Under the pieces are notes generated by a model. That model was not told the DNA's origin. It made no database searches and was given only the letters and a program-made list of their open reading frames with translations. From assembly GCA_945883815.1 (NCBI GenBank), contig CAMCYJ010000028.1, positions 1 to 35,320 of the forward strand: a stretch of DNA of 35,320 nt, written 5' to 3'. The DNA comes from Akkermansia muciniphila (GTDB lineage Bacteria; Verrucomicrobiota; Verrucomicrobiia; Limisphaerales; UBA9464). Numbering within the stretch: the first letter of the stretch is position 1; each line of letters opens with the position of its first letter. Positions 1-7,289 of this stretch are shown here, one piece after another. The translations under genes were made by a program, and so were the position numbers.

Positions 1-1
1 T

Positions 2-655
2 TTGCAGGTGCAGTTGCTCGTGGGGAGCCCGGTCTTTCGCAGCGGACGGCTTTACAATGCCTTGTTGGTGTTCAATCGATCCGGCCGGTTGGTGCATGCG
101 TATTCCAAGTGCCAGTTGACGCCGGCAGACCGTCAGTGGTTTTCAGCCGGTGAGGATATTTCGCTCTTCGAACTCGATGGCATCCCGGCCTCCACCTTCA
201 TTTGCCACGAGCGGCGGTACCCCGAATTGCCCCGGATCTCCGCGATGGCCGGTGCCCGCATCTTGTTCCATCCGAATGCCGGGATGGATTCGTTGTCGGT
301 TTCTCGCAAGAAGCGTGGGGGGCGGGATGGCATGGCGGTCCGCGCCTTCGAGAATGCGGTGTTCTATGTCTTTGCCAATTCGGTGGGCCCGCAAGGTCCG
401 GGAAAATGGTCCGCCGGTGACTCGAAGATTGTTCATCCCAGTGGCAAAGTGCTTCGAATCGCCAACAACCAAGACGAAGCCACCTTGATCGCCGATTTGA
501 AAATGGCGGATGCCACCGGCAAGTACGCCTTGGAAAGCCTGGAGCATCCCCGTTGGCTGGCTGCTCATTGGAGATCCCTCTTGCCAAAATTATTACGGAA
601 GGCCCGGCGGACGGATGCGCTCTTCGAGAAGCAGTTTCCGGGTCGCCCCACCTGA
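2..655 (+). CDS. Nitrilase-superfamily carbon-nitrogen hydrolase, 5'-truncated by window edge
   Basis: This is the C-terminal two thirds of a carbon-nitrogen hydrolase, a family that hydrolyses amides, nitriles or carbamoyl compounds with a Glu-Lys-Cys triad. The reading frame is open to the window edge, so the true start and the first catalytic Glu lie upstream; the TTG at base 2 is not a credible start. Visible motifs are YSKCQLTP, carrying the catalytic Lys (about residue 36), and CHERRYPE, carrying the nucleophilic Cys (about residue 68) in the family pattern C-x-[DE]-x-R-[FY]-P-E. A later stretch (RAFENAVFYVFAN) matches the usual post-nucleophile strand. The C-terminal tail is basic. The gene lies 106 bp before dapA on the same strand and may share its transcript. 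The substrate cannot be assigned. The family call is secure. Confidence 0.85.
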   Translation: MQVQLLVGSPVFRSGRLYNALLVFNRSGRLVHAYSKCQLTPADRQWFSAGEDISLFELDGIPASTFICHERRYPELPRISAMAGARILFHPNAGMDSLSVSRKKRGGRDGMAVRAFENAVFYVFANSVGPQGPGKWSAGDSKIVHPSGKVLRIANNQDEATLIADLKMADATGKYALESLEHPRWLAAHWRSLLPKLLRKARRTDALFEKQFPGRPT

Positions 656-761
656 CGGAACGGTCTTGGGTTTTTCGGAAGCATTCTCAGGCAGGAATCG
701 CTTCCGGCCGAAAACACCCTTCCAAAACGCCCCTGTTTCCCGCATTTTTCCGTCCTTGGCT

Positions 762-1637
762 ATGTTTACTGGCACTTTCACGGCATTGGTCACCCCGTTT
801 CGCGATGGAGAACTGGACGAAGCGGCCTTTGAGAAATTGGTACGTTCCCAAATCAAGGGCGGGGTGGATGGGATCGTGCCCATGGGAACCACCGGTGAGT
901 CTCCGACACTCGATTACGACGAACACCTGAAGGTGATCGAGTTGGCCGTGAAGTTTTCGGGCGGCAAGTTGCCGGTGTTGGCGGGCACGGGTGGCAATTC
1001 CACGCAAGAGGCCATTTTCCTGACCCAAGAGGCCGAGAAGCTCGGGGCGGATGGTTCGCTTCAGGTAGCCCCGTACTACAACAAGCCCACGCAGGAAGGC
1101 GTGTATCAGCACTTCGCGGCCATCGCCCGGTCCACCCGGTTGCCCATCTTGCTTTACAGCATTCCGGGTCGCTGTGGCATCGAGATCGGGATCGACACCG
1201 TCAAGCGACTGGCGTCGGAGTTCAAGAATATCGTCGGCATCAAGGAGGCTGGGGGTTCATGCGACCGCGTCAGCCAATTGCGGGCGGCTTGCGGACCGAA
1301 GTTTGAGATCGTCAGCGGCGATGATTCGCTGACGCTGCCCTTCATGAGCGTCGGTGCCCAAGGCGTCATCAGCGTGGCCTCCAATGTGGCGCCGCGCGAG
1401 GTGTCCAAGATGGTGCGCGCGTTTGCCGCGGGTGATGCCAAGGGGGCGCTGAAGTTGCACACCCGCTTGTACCCGCTCTTCAAGAATCTCTTCGTCGAGA
1501 CCAATCCCTCGCCGTGCAAGACCGCGTTGGCGTTGAAGGGGATGATGGGCGAAGAAGTGCGCCTGCCGCTGGTGCCGTCGTCGACGGCCACGCGCGAATT
1601 GATTCGCAAGACCTTGACCGAGGCAGACCTGCTCTGA
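762..1637 (+). CDS. dapA: 4-hydroxy-tetrahydrodipicolinate synthase
   Basis: Condenses pyruvate with aspartate semialdehyde in the cytoplasm, the first committed step to diaminopimelate and lysine. The protein of 291 residues is normal length for this (beta/alpha)8 aldolase. Visible residues are GTTGES at 42-47 (substrate-binding Thr pair), YYNKPTQEG from 105 (Tyr106 of the proton relay), LLYSIPGR with Tyr132 and Arg137, and the Schiff-base Lys161 in GIKEAGG. These positions align with the classical E. coli enzyme. YSIPGR replaces the commoner YNVPGR, a mild substitution. The frame is open upstream, but the ATG at 762 gives the canonical N-terminus (MFTGTFTALVTPF) and is preferred. It sits 80 bp before rpe, so a short housekeeping operon is likely. 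Related NAL/DapA paralogues are possible, but motif placement favours DapA. Confidence 0.93.
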   Translation: MFTGTFTALVTPFRDGELDEAAFEKLVRSQIKGGVDGIVPMGTTGESPTLDYDEHLKVIELAVKFSGGKLPVLAGTGGNSTQEAIFLTQEAEKLGADGSLQVAPYYNKPTQEGVYQHFAAIARSTRLPILLYSIPGRCGIEIGIDTVKRLASEFKNIVGIKEAGGSCDRVSQLRAACGPKFEIVSGDDSLTLPFMSVGAQGVISVASNVAPREVSKMVRAFAAGDAKGALKLHTRLYPLFKNLFVETNPSPCKTALALKGMMGEEVRLPLVPSSTATRELIRKTLTEADLL

Positions 1638-1717
1638 GCCCCGGGATCGGAAGCGGCTCAGAGTTGCCTAGACCTGAGCGTGGCTCCGATCCGGACCTGT
1701 TCCAACGTGCCAAATCG

Positions 1718-2389
1718 ATGATCATCGCCCCCTCTCTACTGGCCTCGGATTTCGGTCGCTTCGCCCATGAGGCGGCGCGCGTCCAGCGTTCGAGTGCGGA
1801 GTGGTTGCATTTGGACATCATGGATGGGCACTTCGTCCCGAACATCTCCTTCGGGCCGGAGGTGGCCAAGTCGGTGCGCAAAGTGTTTCGGCGGCATCTC
1901 GATGTTCACCTGATGTGCTCGAAGCCGGAAATTTTGCTCGAGCCGTTCGTGAAGGCCGGGGCGGATTCCATGACCATCCACGTGGAGTTGGGCGACTTGG
2001 TCAACCCGCTCCTGTGGCGCATCCGGTCGATGGGCAAGCAGGTGGGGTTGGCGGTGAATCCACCGACGAACATTGCGTCGGTTCGCCCGTATTTGGCCCA
2101 GGTGGACCTGGTGCTGGTGATGACGGTCAATCCGGGATTTGGCGGGCAATCGTTCATCGAAGAATGCGTGCCCAAGATCCAGCGGCTCGAGGCCTGGCGT
2201 CGTGAGATGGGGTTGAAGTTCCGCATTCAGGTGGATGGCGGCATCAACGACATCACGGGTCGTGAATGTGCCCGGGCGGGTGCGAATGTCTTCGTGGCCG
2301 GCACGCATCTCTTTGGCAAACGCAACATGGGGCAGGCGGTTCAGCGCTTGCGGGAGCGGTTGATTCCGGCCGCCCAAGAATTGCTCTGA
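1718..2389 (+). CDS. rpe: Ribulose-phosphate 3-epimerase
   Basis: Interconverts ribulose 5-phosphate and xylulose 5-phosphate in the pentose phosphate pathway. The protein is 223 residues, typical for the family. The TIM-barrel signatures are complete: APSLLASDF at the N-terminus, WLHLDIMDGHFVPN with metal ligand His31 and catalytic Asp33, VHLM with His64, the phosphate-binding MTVNPGFGGQSF (135-146), and QVDGGI with the second catalytic Asp173. The ATG at 1718 is chosen because it places MIIAPSLLASDF at the start; the longer open frame upstream overlaps dapA and has no family similarity. It follows dapA by 80 bp and precedes a transporter gene by about 115 bp, all on the same strand. No oddities seen. 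Confidence 0.95.
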   Translation: MIIAPSLLASDFGRFAHEAARVQRSSAEWLHLDIMDGHFVPNISFGPEVAKSVRKVFRRHLDVHLMCSKPEILLEPFVKAGADSMTIHVELGDLVNPLLWRIRSMGKQVGLAVNPPTNIASVRPYLAQVDLVLVMTVNPGFGGQSFIEECVPKIQRLEAWRREMGLKFRIQVDGGINDITGRECARAGANVFVAGTHLFGKRNMGQAVQRLRERLIPAAQELL

Positions 2390-2504
2390 ATCGGTGGAAG
2401 ACCTGAATCCTTGGCCGGTATTTGACTTCGGTGTCCGGGCTCGGTCTTAGGGGCCGGTGTGGGTCCTGAGTTTGGATCCGGTGCAGTTATCCTCCTTCTC
2501 TGAA

Positions 2505-3392
2505 ATGATTCCCTCCCTCTTGGCCATGGTGCTGTTCGCCGTTTCATCGGTGAGCGCCCGTCGATCGGTGGGCATTTTCGGGCCAGCGGCGGCGAATTTT
2601 TTCCGGCAAATATTAGCCGTCCTGCTGTTGGTGGCATTTGTTCTCGTGATGGGCTCCGGATTCTCCGGTCCGTCTCTGTCGTGGTTCTTGTGGAGTGGCG
2701 TGGTGGGCTATGGCCTCGGGGATGCCGGGGTTTTTCTGGCACTGCCTCGGTTGGGTTCCCGACTGACGTCCCTCATGACTCAATGCCTCGCGGCTCCCAT
2801 TGGGGCGCTTCTGGAATGGGCCTGGCGCGGGCAGGTGCCAACCGGTGTGCAAATCGTGGCCGGTTTCACCATATTGTCGGGTGTCTTCTTGGCATTGGCG
2901 CCACAGCGCGGTTCTGCCTGGGCGGGAGTGGAGTGGAAATCCGGTGTGTGGTTTGGACTCTTGGCTGCACTCGGACAATCCGGTGGGGCGGTCTTGAGCC
3001 GACAGGGGTTCGAATTGGCAAGGCTGGCCGGAGAGCAGGCACACCCCATGACGGTGAGCCTCCAGCGGGCCTTGGCTGGTTTGGTCGTGGGCGGACTTTG
3101 GTACGGAGCGGCCCGTCTCCGTTCTGGTACGGTTCCATTGGGCCCGGCGCTTTCGGAGGGACGCGGATGGCTTCTGGCCAACGCCTTGGCCGGTCCGACG
3201 CTGGGTGTGGTGTGCTACCAGTGGGCGTTGGCCCGGCACCCGGTTTCCCAGGTGCTGCCGGTGGTCGCCATGGTGCCTCTGGCCGTCATTCCGCTGGCCT
3301 ATTGGTTGGAACAGGAACGGCCGACGCGCCGATCTCTCGTCGGAGGCGTGCTGGCCGTCGCGGGCGTGGTGGGCTTGGCGCGCTATTCGTGA
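2505..3392 (+). CDS. EamA/DMT-family membrane transporter
   Basis: Integral membrane protein of about 295 residues with roughly ten hydrophobic segments in two similar halves, the layout of EamA (drug/metabolite transporter) carriers. Family members export amino acids, nucleotide sugars or other small metabolites; the substrate here is unknown. Supporting features are the N-terminal membrane segment MIPSLLAMVLFAVSSVSARR, a glycine-rich segment around GVVGYGLGDAGVFLALPRLG typical of the first EamA repeat, and a second repeat near the C-terminus ending VGGVLAVAGVVGLARYS. A GTG at 2457 would add 16 residues, but the ATG at 2505 starts directly at the first membrane helix and is preferred. No strong ribosome-binding site precedes either. 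It is last in the + strand housekeeping run; about 270 bp separate it from the BON gene. Confidence 0.8.
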   Translation: MIPSLLAMVLFAVSSVSARRSVGIFGPAAANFFRQILAVLLLVAFVLVMGSGFSGPSLSWFLWSGVVGYGLGDAGVFLALPRLGSRLTSLMTQCLAAPIGALLEWAWRGQVPTGVQIVAGFTILSGVFLALAPQRGSAWAGVEWKSGVWFGLLAALGQSGGAVLSRQGFELARLAGEQAHPMTVSLQRALAGLVVGGLWYGAARLRSGTVPLGPALSEGRGWLLANALAGPTLGVVCYQWALARHPVSQVLPVVAMVPLAVIPLAYWLEQERPTRRSLVGGVLAVAGVVGLARYS

Positions 3393-3564
3393 TGGGTGGG
3401 TGGGACTTTTTGAGGCTCCACGATCAGCGGCGATCAGTGCCAAGCTTTGTGGCCATGGCGAGTGGAGTTTGGGACGCAAGAGAGCAAGCAGCGTCGCCAA
3501 CCTGCTCCCCAGCCAGAGGCTTTATGAGGGGATCTGCCGTTTCCGGCCTGACGCACAGCTACCT

Positions 3565-3615
3565 TTACTGTCCGTAAGGGTTTTGCCCTATGGCGAAGCG
3601 GGTAGTCGCTCCGCC
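3565..3615 (+). promoter_or_regulatory. Run of hairpins in the leader of the BON gene
   Basis: Three consecutive potential stems: TTAC/GTAA around TGTCC (3565-3577), GGG/CCC around TTTTG (3578-3588), and a stronger 9-bp stem GGCGAAGCG/CGCTCCGCC with one mismatch and a six-base loop (3592-3615). It could be a structured 5' leader of the BON gene, 51 bp downstream, or the terminator of the transporter. A CGCACAG run just upstream recalls c-di-GMP-I riboswitches, but the conserved GCAAAGCC core is absent, so no class is assigned. Confidence 0.3.
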
Positions 3616-3666
3616 AACTTGGATCCACAGCAGGTGGCCTCGCTGCCTGCCAAAAAAACCTCCCTC

Positions 3667-4443
3667 ATGAAATTCAAATCCTCCATCCCCTCAGCCCTCG
3701 CTACCGCCACTTTGCTGCTTTCAAGCGTTTCGCTGTTTGCAGCGGACACGGACGACCGCATCGAGTCCGCCGCCAAGAAGTCGTATGTCTTCAAGACCTA
3801 CCTCAAGCACGACTCGGTCAAGACCGAGGCCAAGGACGGTGTCGTGACCCTGACCGGCACGGTTGCCGACGCCGACCACCGGGCCATGGCCGAAACGACC
3901 GTTGAGAATCTCCCTGGCGTCACCCGCGTGGACAACCGGATCAAGCTCAAGGGCGATGCTCCCGCTGAACATTCCGACGGCTGGCTGAGCACCAAGGTGA
4001 AGACCACGCTGCTCTTCCACCGCAACGTGAGCGCTTCCAAGACGGACGTGTTCGTGCAGAACGGCGTGGTCAGCCTTCGCGGCGAGGCCGTGAACCTGGC
4101 CCAAAAGGAACTTACCGAGGAATACGCCAAGGACGTCGAGGGCGTGAAAGAGGTGAAGAACGAGATGACCCTCGCACGGACGCCGACGATCCAGACCGAA
4201 CCGCAGGTCGATCGGATCGACGACGCGTCCATCACGGCGCAGGTCAAGGCGTCGCTCCTTTCGCACCGTTCGACCAGTGCCCTGAAGACCAAGGTTCAGA
4301 CTCTGGACGGCGTGGTGACCTTGAGCGGTTCTGCCAAGAACGAGGCCGAGAAGAGCCTCGTGACCAAGCTGGTTTCGGACATCAACGGCGTCATCAGCGT
4401 AGTCAACAACATGACCGTTGGCGTGCCCGTGGCCAAAGACTGA
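3667..4443 (+). CDS. Periplasmic protein with three BON domains
   Basis: Exported protein of 258 residues. A Sec signal peptide (MKFKSSIPSALATATLLLSS onward) ends near residue 25 at SLFA-AD. Three BON domains follow, at about 28-96, 105-170 and 185-252. Each carries the hallmark DGVVTLTGTV / NGVVSLRGEA / DGVVTLSGSA strand turn and a terminal GV..V.N.. strand. BON domains bind phospholipid or sit at the cell envelope, as in OsmY and DolP, and OsmY-like proteins are often induced by osmotic or stationary-phase stress. The ATG at 3667 is preferred over the longer open frame because it starts the signal peptide. This gene opens the accessory block shared with the glycan enzymes and P-type ATPase. 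The exact role is unknown; the family call is firm. Confidence 0.88.
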   Translation: MKFKSSIPSALATATLLLSSVSLFAADTDDRIESAAKKSYVFKTYLKHDSVKTEAKDGVVTLTGTVADADHRAMAETTVENLPGVTRVDNRIKLKGDAPAEHSDGWLSTKVKTTLLFHRNVSASKTDVFVQNGVVSLRGEAVNLAQKELTEEYAKDVEGVKEVKNEMTLARTPTIQTEPQVDRIDDASITAQVKASLLSHRSTSALKTKVQTLDGVVTLSGSAKNEAEKSLVTKLVSDINGVISVVNNMTVGVPVAKD

Positions 4444-4460
4444 TCCGGCTTCCCCTCCCA

Positions 4461-4484
4461 CAAAGCGGTTTGCTAGCCGCTTTG
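4461..4484 (+). terminator. Hairpin after the BON gene
   Basis: A perfect 8-bp stem CAAAGCGG/CCGCTTTG with an eight-base loop lies 17 bp after the stop codon of the BON gene. It has no clear U-tract, so it is either a weak intrinsic terminator or an mRNA 3'-end stabiliser. Confidence 0.5.
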
Positions 4485-4972
4485 CGGGACCGTCATCACC
4501 GTCGCCGGCCTGACCCTCACGCTCCGGGGCTTCCGGCAGAGCTGACCCTACTCCACCCCTTTTTCTCGTATGATCCCGAACCACACTCGACTCCTCGAAG
4601 AGGTCCGGACCCACGTGAAGGTGACCGAGTTTGCGCGCCCTTGGACTGGAGGTCGGGCGCAGATTAGCGCGATGGACTGTATACCACTGTGGGGCTTGGG
4701 ACTGCGCCTGCCTGCCGGGTGCCCACACTCTCGGCCTAGTGCCGCAACAAATCGTCGAGTTCCTGGTTCAGGGTGAAGGCCTCGAACTCAGCGAACTGCC
4801 CTCGTATCCGGGCTCAGGGAACTTTCAAGGTCCCTGAATTCCCAAGGTTCTTTCGGCGGGACGCCGGCAGTACTTTTAGTGCGGCAAACGCAGTTGGTCC
4901 TTGGTGGTCACCCCCGCAGGGAGGAATCTAGTGATCCGTCGTAAAGTCCCTTCGCCCAAGATTCTTTTCTCC
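4485..4972. other. Long intergenic region without a convincing gene
   Basis: About 490 bp between the BON gene and the glycosyltransferase. Short open frames here (about 65 codons) show no recognisable domain. The region holds one imperfect palindrome (4815-4836, listed separately) and probably the promoter of the glycosyltransferase operon. A minus-strand frame ending at 4736 (...FEAFTLNQELDDLLRH) looks like a real protein C-terminus but is only 25 codons long; it may be a scrap of a lost gene. Confidence 0.4.
4815..4836. promoter_or_regulatory. Imperfect palindrome upstream of glycosyltransferase gene
   Basis: The 22-bp sequence reads CAGGGAACTT / TC / AAGGTCCCTG: two 10-base arms with one mismatch around a two-base centre. 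It lies about 136 bp before the glycosyltransferase start. The near-perfect dyad with almost no loop fits a protein-binding operator better than an RNA hairpin. No regulator can be named. Confidence 0.35.
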
Positions 4973-7255
4973 ATGTCTTCCGCCTCCGCCCTCCACCGGG
5001 TCGCCTTTCTCGGCGATTACCTGCCGCGGAAGTGCGGCATCGCGACGTTCACCACGGACCTGCGCTGCTCGGTCGCCAAGGCATTTCCGGAGATGCACTG
5101 CCCGGTGGTGCCGGTTGACGACCTCGCCGCCGGCTACGACTACCCCCCGGAGGTCCGTTTTGAGATCGCCGAGCAGGACCTGCCGGCCTACCTGCGGGCA
5201 GCGGATTTCCTCAACATCACCGACGTGGATGCCGTCTGCGTGCAGCACGAATTCGGCATCTATGGCGGACCGGCCGGCAGTCACCTGCTGGCGCTGCTCC
5301 GCGAGTTGCAGATGCCGATCATCACCACACTGCATACGGTGTTGCGCGAACCTAATCCCGATCAGCGCCGAGTCATGCGCGAGCTCATCCGACTCTCGAC
5401 CCGGTTGGTGGTGATGACCGAACGCGGCGTGGAGTTCCTACGGGACATCTACGAGGTGCCGCTGGCCAAGATCGACCTGATTGCCCACGGCATTCCCGAC
5501 ATGCCGTTTTCCGACCCCAACTACTTCAAAGACGAGTTCGGTGTGGTGGGCAAGCAGGTGCTGCTCACCTTTGGCTTGTTGTCACCCAACAAGGGTATCG
5601 AGTTTGCCCTGCGGGCGTTGCCGGAAATCATCCGCCAGTTTCCCAACGTCGTATACATCGTCCTTGGCCAGACCCATCCCAACCTGCTGCGGGAAGAGGG
5701 CGAAGCCTACCGCCTGAACCTGGAACGCCTCGCCAAGGACCTCGGCGTGCAGCGGCACGTCGTCTTCTTCAACCGCTTCGTCGAGCTGGAGGAGCTCATG
5801 CGGTTCATTGGCGCCACCGACATCTACCTCACGCCTTACCTGACCGAGGCACAGATCACGTCCGGCACGCTCGCGTATGCGTTTGGTGCAGGCAACGCTG
5901 TGGTCTCGACGCCCTACTGGCACGCGAAGGAACTCCTGGCCGGTGACCGCGGGCGCCTGGTGCCGTTCCGTGATTCGGCCGCCATCACCGCCGCAGTGGT
6001 GGAACTGCTGCGAGACGAACAGACCCGGCATTCCCTCCGCAAGCAGGCCTATTTGCAGGGCCGTGACATGATTTGGAGCCATGTCGCGCAGCTTTACGGC
6101 CGCTCGTTCGAGCAGGCGCGGCTAGACCACAGTTTTATCGGCCGCCGGTCGTCGCCCATCAAGACGCTCGATGAAACGCCCGGCCAGTTGCCTGCGCTGA
6201 AGCTCGAGCATCTTTTCCGCCTCAGCGACTCCACCGGCATCTTCCAGCACGCGAGCTTCACGGTGCCGAACTTCTCGCACGGTTATTGCACCGACGACAA
6301 TGCTCGCGCGTTGGTGCTGGCGCTGATGTTGCAGCGACTCGGACACAACTCGCCGCAACTGAATGCCCACGCTGCGACCTACATGGCGTTCTTGAACCAC
6401 GCCTTTGACCGGGAGCGGGGCCGCTTCCGCAACTTCATGAGCTTCGGCCGGGATTGGCTGGAGGAAGTTGGCTCGGAAGACTGCCAGGGCCACGCCATTT
6501 GGGCGCTCGGATTGTGTGTGTCCCAAGCCGGTCACGGCAGCTTCCAAATGCTGGCGGCGGAACTGTTCGAACGGGCGCTGCCGGTCGCTGCCGATTTCGC
6601 CTCACCTCGCGCCTGGGCGTTCACGCTGATCGGCATCGACGAATACCTGCGCCGGTTCGGCGGAGACCGACGCGCGGGCCAGATCCGGGAGATGCTTACT
6701 GCCAAGCTCCAGCAACGTTACGCCGACGCTGCGACAGGTGAATGGTTCTGGTTCGAGGAAAGTGTGTCCTATGCCAATGCCCGGCTGCCGCAGGCGATGA
6801 TCTTGAACGGGCGCAGCCTCGGGAACGGACCCATGCTGGAACTCGGCCTGAAGACCCTGCGTTGGCTGATCGGCGTGCAGACGTCCGACGCCGGCTCCTT
6901 CCGGCCCGTTGGGTCGAACGGCTTTTACCGGCGCGGGCAGGAACGGGCGCAGTTTGACCAACAACCCATCGAGGCCCAAGTCACCGTGTCCGCCTGCATC
7001 GAGGCGTACCGCGCGACGGGCGACTCCTTCTGGGTGACCGAGGCCTGGCGGGCCTTTGAATGGTTCCTCGGGCGCAACGATCTGGGGCTCGCCGTCTATG
7101 ACTCCACCACGGGCGGCTGTCGCGACGGCCTGCACATGGATCGGCTCAGCCAGAACCAGGGGGCGGAGTCCACGCTGGCCTTCCACATCGCTCTGGCCGA
7201 GATGAAAGCGCTGCAAAACTCGCTCACCAGCTTCAAGGAGCCCGCCGACCGGTGA
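4973..7255 (+). CDS. GT4 glycosyltransferase fused to an (alpha/alpha)6-type domain
   Basis: A 760-residue two-domain protein. The first 400 residues are a GT-B fold glycosyltransferase family 4 enzyme: RVAFLGDYLPRKCGIATFT at the start (donor/acceptor loop), QHEFGIYGGPAGSH, HGIPD, FGLLSPNKGIEFALRALPEI (start of the nucleotide-sugar domain), and EAQITSGTLAYAFGAG where the family acidic motif lies. From about residue 406 to 740 a helical domain follows (KLEHLFRLSDSTGIFQHASF, SHGYCTDDNARAL, EDCQGHAIWALG), resembling an (alpha/alpha)6 glycosidase-type barrel. The ATG at 4973 is favoured because the upstream extension adds unrelated residues. The next gene, 34 bp downstream, is a GH130 enzyme, so the pair probably makes and recycles a mannose-type oligosaccharide (inference). 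Cytoplasmic, with no signal peptide. Confidence 0.82.
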   Translation: MSSASALHRVAFLGDYLPRKCGIATFTTDLRCSVAKAFPEMHCPVVPVDDLAAGYDYPPEVRFEIAEQDLPAYLRAADFLNITDVDAVCVQHEFGIYGGPAGSHLLALLRELQMPIITTLHTVLREPNPDQRRVMRELIRLSTRLVVMTERGVEFLRDIYEVPLAKIDLIAHGIPDMPFSDPNYFKDEFGVVGKQVLLTFGLLSPNKGIEFALRALPEIIRQFPNVVYIVLGQTHPNLLREEGEAYRLNLERLAKDLGVQRHVVFFNRFVELEELMRFIGATDIYLTPYLTEAQITSGTLAYAFGAGNAVVSTPYWHAKELLAGDRGRLVPFRDSAAITAAVVELLRDEQTRHSLRKQAYLQGRDMIWSHVAQLYGRSFEQARLDHSFIGRRSSPIKTLDETPGQLPALKLEHLFRLSDSTGIFQHASFTVPNFSHGYCTDDNARALVLALMLQRLGHNSPQLNAHAATYMAFLNHAFDRERGRFRNFMSFGRDWLEEVGSEDCQGHAIWALGLCVSQAGHGSFQMLAAELFERALPVAADFASPRAWAFTLIGIDEYLRRFGGDRRAGQIREMLTAKLQQRYADAATGEWFWFEESVSYANARLPQAMILNGRSLGNGPMLELGLKTLRWLIGVQTSDAGSFRPVGSNGFYRRGQERAQFDQQPIEAQVTVSACIEAYRATGDSFWVTEAWRAFEWFLGRNDLGLAVYDSTTGGCRDGLHMDRLSQNQGAESTLAFHIALAEMKALQNSLTSFKEPADR

Positions 7256-7289
7256 GCTTCCGCTCGGTAGGTTCCGCTTTGCCCTTCCC

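Noticed and set aside
3550..3620. A c-di-GMP-I riboswitch before the BON gene
   Set aside because: A CGCACAG run and hairpins are present, but the conserved GCAAAGCC core and the tetraloop receptor cannot be found, so the class was not called.
3721..4728. A 335-codon minus-strand open frame across the BON gene
   Set aside because: It lies opposite three clear BON domains and has no recognisable protein features.
4736..4813. A 25-codon minus-strand frame ending FEAFTLNQELDDLLRH
   Set aside because: It looks like a genuine protein C-terminus, but it is too short, is closed upstream by a stop, and cannot be assigned to any family.
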